From Paracoccaceae bacterium (GTDB lineage Bacteria > Pseudomonadota > Alphaproteobacteria > Rhodobacterales > Rhodobacteraceae): a DNA stretch of 8,679 bases. The DNA is taken from the NCBI GenBank assembly GCA_027069385.1, contig JALXER010000037.1:1-8679 (forward strand), read 5' to 3'. A program made the position numbers and the translations under genes. Of the stretch, positions 5,398 through 8,679 are shown piece after piece. Position 1 is the stretch's first letter. Every line of letters starts with the position of its first letter. The notes beneath the pieces were generated by a model. The model made no database searches. It was not told where the DNA came from and saw nothing but the letters and a program-made list of their open reading frames with translations.

Positions 5398-6128
5398 GCA
5401 AAAGCGTCCCGATCTACGGGTTGCCAACGCTGATCTGCTTTCCCTATGCGGGGGGCAGCGCCCATATTTACCGCGGTTGGGCGCAGCGTTTTGGCGCTGA
5501 CATGGAAGTCAAGGCGGTGGTCTTGCCGGGTCGCAGCCACCGCCTTCGCGAGGAGCCGTGGCGCGATTGGGATCAGTTGCTGACTGGCCTGCACGACGAA
5601 CTTGCTCCCTGGCTCGATGCGCCGCATGTGATGTTCGGGCACAGTTTCGGCGGACGAATTGCCTTTGAGATGACACAGATGCTGAACCGCGAAGGGCGTG
5701 AGACTACGCGGCAGGTCATTATATCGGGGTGTCGCAGCCCGGGGTATCCGCAGAGTCTCCCGATGATGCATCTGCTGTCTGATCACGATTTTCTTGACGC
5801 GATCCGCGAAATGGTGGGCACTCCGCCCGAAGTACTGGAAAATCCCGCGATAATGCAGATTATGCTGCCCGCTCTGCGGGCCGACATGATGCTGTCGGAA
5901 ACTTGGGGTGACCGTCACAGCACCCCAATTCGCGCCCCGATCCATGCTATTGTCGGGCAAGGGGATGCGATTGAGAATCGCGCTTCGATGTCGGGCTGGG
6001 CTGCGCATACCACCGCACCTTTCGACCTGTCCGAGATTCCAGGTACCCATTTCAACATCAGTGAAACGCCAGAGCTGTTCCTTGATACGGTACAGCAGGC
6101 GCTGAGAGACGTTCATGCATTCCATTGA
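5394..6128 (+). CDS. Type II (GrsT/SrfAD-like) thioesterase
   Basis: This 244-residue alpha/beta-hydrolase is an external thioesterase of NRPS systems. It shows the N-terminal CFPYAGGSAHIYRGW, LPGRSHR, the nucleophile elbow GHSFGG (S84), IISGCRSP, an acid loop GQGDAIEN (D191) and PGTHFNI (H219), so a complete Ser-Asp-His triad is visible. Such enzymes normally clear misloaded carriers. In a cassette with only a free-standing carrier and no visible NRPS module it may instead release the finished amino acid. It has a serine nucleophile, unlike the cysteine of SyrC/CmaE-type aminoacyl shuttles, which favours hydrolysis over transfer. It starts in a 4-nt overlap with the carrier gene and its end overlaps the adenylation gene by 14 nt. 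Confidence 0.9.
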   Translation: MSKSVPIYGLPTLICFPYAGGSAHIYRGWAQRFGADMEVKAVVLPGRSHRLREEPWRDWDQLLTGLHDELAPWLDAPHVMFGHSFGGRIAFEMTQMLNREGRETTRQVIISGCRSPGYPQSLPMMHLLSDHDFLDAIREMVGTPPEVLENPAIMQIMLPALRADMMLSETWGDRHSTPIRAPIHAIVGQGDAIENRASMSGWAAHTTAPFDLSEIPGTHFNISETPELFLDTVQQALRDVHAFH

Positions 6129-7773
6129 TTTCATACCAGAAACCCGCGCTCTTTATGAAAGGCTCAACCGTGGTTTCGTGGCTGCTGATGCGGTCTGCAC
6201 CGAAGATGTGAAAACCGCGTTCGAAACGCAGGCGGCGCACACACCTGATCGTGTGGCGATACGCAGTGGCACACAGTCGCTGACCTATGCAGCACTGAAC
6301 ATGCGTGCGGCTTCCATTGCTGGGGCGCTCCACCATGCCGGGCTGCGCGCGGGGGATTGTGCTCTGGTGGATGTCGCACGCACGCCCGATCTGGTTGCAG
6401 CGCTTCTGGCGGTGATAAAATGCGGTGCGGCTTATGTGCCGCTTGGCTCTGGCTGGCCAGCTTCGCGCGTTGCGCTTTTGGCCGAGGAAACTGGTGCGCA
6501 ACTGATGCTGAGCGACGGTGACCGCTCAACGACCCTACCGCAAAGCGTTCAATTGCTGGATCTGACGCGGATCGACTCGATACATCCCGCGCCCGAAGTG
6601 ACGGTCGGCCCGAACGCGCTGATCTACGTGAACTTCACTTCCGGCTCAACGGGTAAACCCAAAGCTGTTCCGATCTTACACCGGGGAGTGATGCGGCTTG
6701 TGCGCGACATGGCGTTTCTTCCCGAACGCAATCCGCTGGTCACGCTGCACCTGTCACCCATCGCATTCGACGCGGCAACGTTTGAAATCTGGGCACCGCT
6801 GCTGAATGGCGGCACCTGCGTGATCTATCCGGAAAAGGACATCACGCTTACTGCTCTACAACACGCGCTTCGTGACGGGGGCGTCAACACGCTTTTCCTG
6901 ACGACTGCCCTGTTCAATACTGTACTGGATGTGGCACCACAAGCCCTCGATACGGTCGGCACGATCCTCACCGGCGGCGAGGCGCATAGTGTGAAGCATA
7001 TAACAGCGGCGGTGACGCACTATGGCGCGGGACGCGTGGTCAGCGTTTATGGCCCTACAGAATGCACCACTTTTGCCAGTTTTCATCCCATCGATACCCC
7101 GCCAGGGGTTGGATCAATCCCGCTTGGCACACCGATCCAGCAGACTGGGATCTATATCCTCGACGGCTACCGTGCCTGTAACACGGGCGAGCGTGGCACA
7201 ATCTACCTCACCGGACCGGGGCTTTCGCCGGGCTATCTGCATGCACCCAAGAAAAACGCGCGTCATTTCAAGTGGCTAATGATCAATGGTGTCAAAACGC
7301 TAGCCTATGACACCGGTGATCTTGGACGGCTCTCGCCCAGTAACGAGATCCTGTTCGACGGCCGCGCTGATGATCAGGTCAAAATCAACGGCCACCGGAT
7401 TGAACTGGGCGAGATCGCGCATCACCTAAACTCCTGCCCACAAGTGCGCCGCAGCTTTGTTGCGGTCAACACGAATGCGGCGGGAGAAAAGCAGCTGTTT
7501 GCCTTCGTCATTCCGAACACAACCCCAGATAAAGACCCTCTCGACACGCGCAAGCTCGTCAAAACGCTCGGACAGCAGCTGCCTTCCTATATGCTACCCC
7601 GTATCGTGCTGCATGAGGGCGATTTCCCTCTGACTCCTACTAACAAGATTGACCGTGCCCGGCTGCTCGAAACTCTACGGAAGCCCGGCGCGCCCAACGC
7701 ATATTTTCAAAACCCGCACCCGGTTGCCTCCACTCAGAACGATTGCGTTGTTGCCCGGATTAAGGAGGACTAA
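6115..7773 (+). CDS. Stand-alone NRPS adenylation enzyme, probably Ile/Val-activating
   Basis: This 552-residue enzyme uses ATP to form an aminoacyl-adenylate and loads it on a carrier protein. Core motifs are A3 TSGSTGKPK (175-183), A5 YGPTE (312-316), A7 YDTGD (398-402), A8 GRADDQVKINGHRIELGEI (416-434) and A10 PTNKID with K511. No condensation or carrier domain is fused, so its partner is the free carrier from 5134. By hand alignment to GrsA, the pocket residues are D219, A220, F223, F261, L285, G287, V311, T319, F320 and K511, giving DAFFLGVTFK. This resembles isoleucine codes (DGFFLGVVYK) and the valine code DAFWIGGTFK, so a branched aliphatic amino acid is likely; choice among Ile, allo-Ile and Val is uncertain. 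The stop is directly followed by the next ATG. Confidence 0.92.
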   Translation: MHSIDFIPETRALYERLNRGFVAADAVCTEDVKTAFETQAAHTPDRVAIRSGTQSLTYAALNMRAASIAGALHHAGLRAGDCALVDVARTPDLVAALLAVIKCGAAYVPLGSGWPASRVALLAEETGAQLMLSDGDRSTTLPQSVQLLDLTRIDSIHPAPEVTVGPNALIYVNFTSGSTGKPKAVPILHRGVMRLVRDMAFLPERNPLVTLHLSPIAFDAATFEIWAPLLNGGTCVIYPEKDITLTALQHALRDGGVNTLFLTTALFNTVLDVAPQALDTVGTILTGGEAHSVKHITAAVTHYGAGRVVSVYGPTECTTFASFHPIDTPPGVGSIPLGTPIQQTGIYILDGYRACNTGERGTIYLTGPGLSPGYLHAPKKNARHFKWLMINGVKTLAYDTGDLGRLSPSNEILFDGRADDQVKINGHRIELGEIAHHLNSCPQVRRSFVAVNTNAAGEKQLFAFVIPNTTPDKDPLDTRKLVKTLGQQLPSYMLPRIVLHEGDFPLTPTNKIDRARLLETLRKPGAPNAYFQNPHPVASTQNDCVVARIKED

Positions 7774-8679
7774 ATGGAACGCGACATTCTTCTGACCGCC
7801 CCAAAGGATGGCTATCGCGCCGTTGTGCGCGACCTTCTGGAAACTGCGATACTTCCCGACGCCGAGACATGGGAAGCCCAGGGTTATATCGTAAGGCGTG
7901 CCTGGATGGAGATGGGGCGACTTGGCCTATTCCGGTTGCCTGTCACCGGGTCCGAAGTCTGGCGCACCGCGATCACATTGGAAGAACTAGGCCATCTCGG
8001 CTTTGCAGGCATTCGCGCTTCCATTGCCGTGAGCGGGTTCATGGCCCCCTTTTACATCACGCATTTTGGCTCTGCCGAACTCAGGGCGCGCCTTCTCGAC
8101 CAGATCCGCAGCGGGCAATGCGTGGCTGCGCTGGCGATCACTGAGGCGGGAAGCGGTGCGGACCTTCGGCGTATTTCTTGCACGGCCGAGGTAGAAAGCC
8201 CTAGCCTGCTCCTTGTGAACGGCCAGAAACGCTTTATCGCCAATGGTCGCCATGCGGATATTTTTGTCACACTGGTCAAGACCGACGGCACATCACGGGC
8301 CAATGATTTGGCCGCGTCCGGCTTTCTGGTGATCGAGAATACGCCTTGCTGTGTCGATGTCCAGCCCGAGCCAATGTTGGGTTGGCGCAGTGCTGATGTT
8401 TGCACCGTCACATTCCGCGATTGTCATGTTGGCAGCTCAAATCTGATCGGCCGCCCGAATATGGGCTTGATACAGTTGATCCCGGCGTTGGATTTCGAAC
8501 GGCTTGTAGCCGGAACGCTGGCACTTGGCGGCGCTCGCAAAGCCGTTGAACTGGGCATTGATGCGGCGAATAGACCCGGCGCGGCGGGCCGCCGTAAGGG
8601 TAAACATCAGGCGGTCAGCCACCCGCTCGCAAACCATTTCGCACAGCTGCAACTGCTGACCTCCTATGCTGATGTCGCG
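7774..8679 (+). CDS. Acyl-CoA dehydrogenase-like flavoprotein (3' end outside window)
   Basis: The first 302 residues of an FAD-dependent acyl-CoA dehydrogenase-family enzyme are present; the reading frame stays open to the window edge. Visible are the ALAITEAGSGADL flavin/substrate motif (119-131), VNGQKRFIANG (148-158), the middle-domain GWRSADVCTVTFRDC and DFERLVAGTLALGGARKAVELG opening the C-terminal helical domain. The catalytic base region lies beyond the window. AAGGAGGA stands 4 nt before the ATG, and the gene abuts the adenylation stop (TAAATG). In NRPS pathways such enzymes act on aminoacyl-carrier thioesters: prolyl dehydrogenases of the PltE type, or KtzA, which closes a cyclopropane on gamma-chloro-isoleucyl carrier. 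The neighbouring halogenase makes the KtzA-like role the better guess, but plain dehydrogenation or elimination of chloride cannot be excluded. Confidence 0.9.
   Translation, partial: MERDILLTAPKDGYRAVVRDLLETAILPDAETWEAQGYIVRRAWMEMGRLGLFRLPVTGSEVWRTAITLEELGHLGFAGIRASIAVSGFMAPFYITHFGSAELRARLLDQIRSGQCVAALAITEAGSGADLRRISCTAEVESPSLLLVNGQKRFIANGRHADIFVTLVKTDGTSRANDLAASGFLVIENTPCCVDVQPEPMLGWRSADVCTVTFRDCHVGSSNLIGRPNMGLIQLIPALDFERLVAGTLALGGARKAVELGIDAANRPGAAGRRKGKHQAVSHPLANHFAQLQLLTSYADVA

Overview
The window carries most of a small, self-contained cassette for making a modified free amino acid, together with candidate genes for its regulation, transport and self-protection. Moderate-to-high GC genes, AT-rich intergenic gaps, an FCD-type GntR regulator and an IS3-family remnant suggest a proteobacterium, probably an alphaproteobacterium. 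That placement is an impression, not a demonstration.

Left part (1-2142). No convincing gene lies in 1-322. A YbaK/ProX-family aminoacyl-tRNA deacylase follows on the minus strand (323-802). Next is the 3' fragment of an IS3-family transposase (945-1187), whose right end seems to run into the 3' end of a minus-strand GntR/FCD regulator (1218-1910). The regulator is divergent from the next gene.

Middle part (2143-4156). A BenE-family membrane transporter (2143-3447, plus) converges on, and overlaps by 148 nt, a minus-strand Sfp-type 4'-phosphopantetheinyl transferase (3300-4010). An AT-rich divergent promoter region follows.

Right part (4157-8679, plus). A tightly packed operon encodes a SyrB2/CmaB/KtzD-type non-heme iron halogenase, a stand-alone peptidyl carrier protein, a type II thioesterase, a stand-alone adenylation enzyme and an acyl-CoA-dehydrogenase-like flavoprotein cut by the window edge. 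The halogenase N-terminus is separated from the rest by a one-base frameshift.

How the genes could work together (inference). The adenylation enzyme has a specificity code read as DAFFLGVTFK, which suggests Ile, allo-Ile or Val. It would load that amino acid on the carrier protein, which the PPTase has primed. The halogenase would chlorinate the tethered side chain. The flavoprotein would act on the chloro-aminoacyl thioester, possibly closing a cyclopropane as KtzA does in kutzneride biosynthesis, and the thioesterase would release the product. The same 10-bp sequence, TTGTATCCAA, occurs upstream of the deacylase, the transporter and the halogenase operon. In each case a second, weaker copy starts exactly 19 bp away. 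This implies one regulon, probably under the local GntR protein, joining biosynthesis, transport and tRNA editing.
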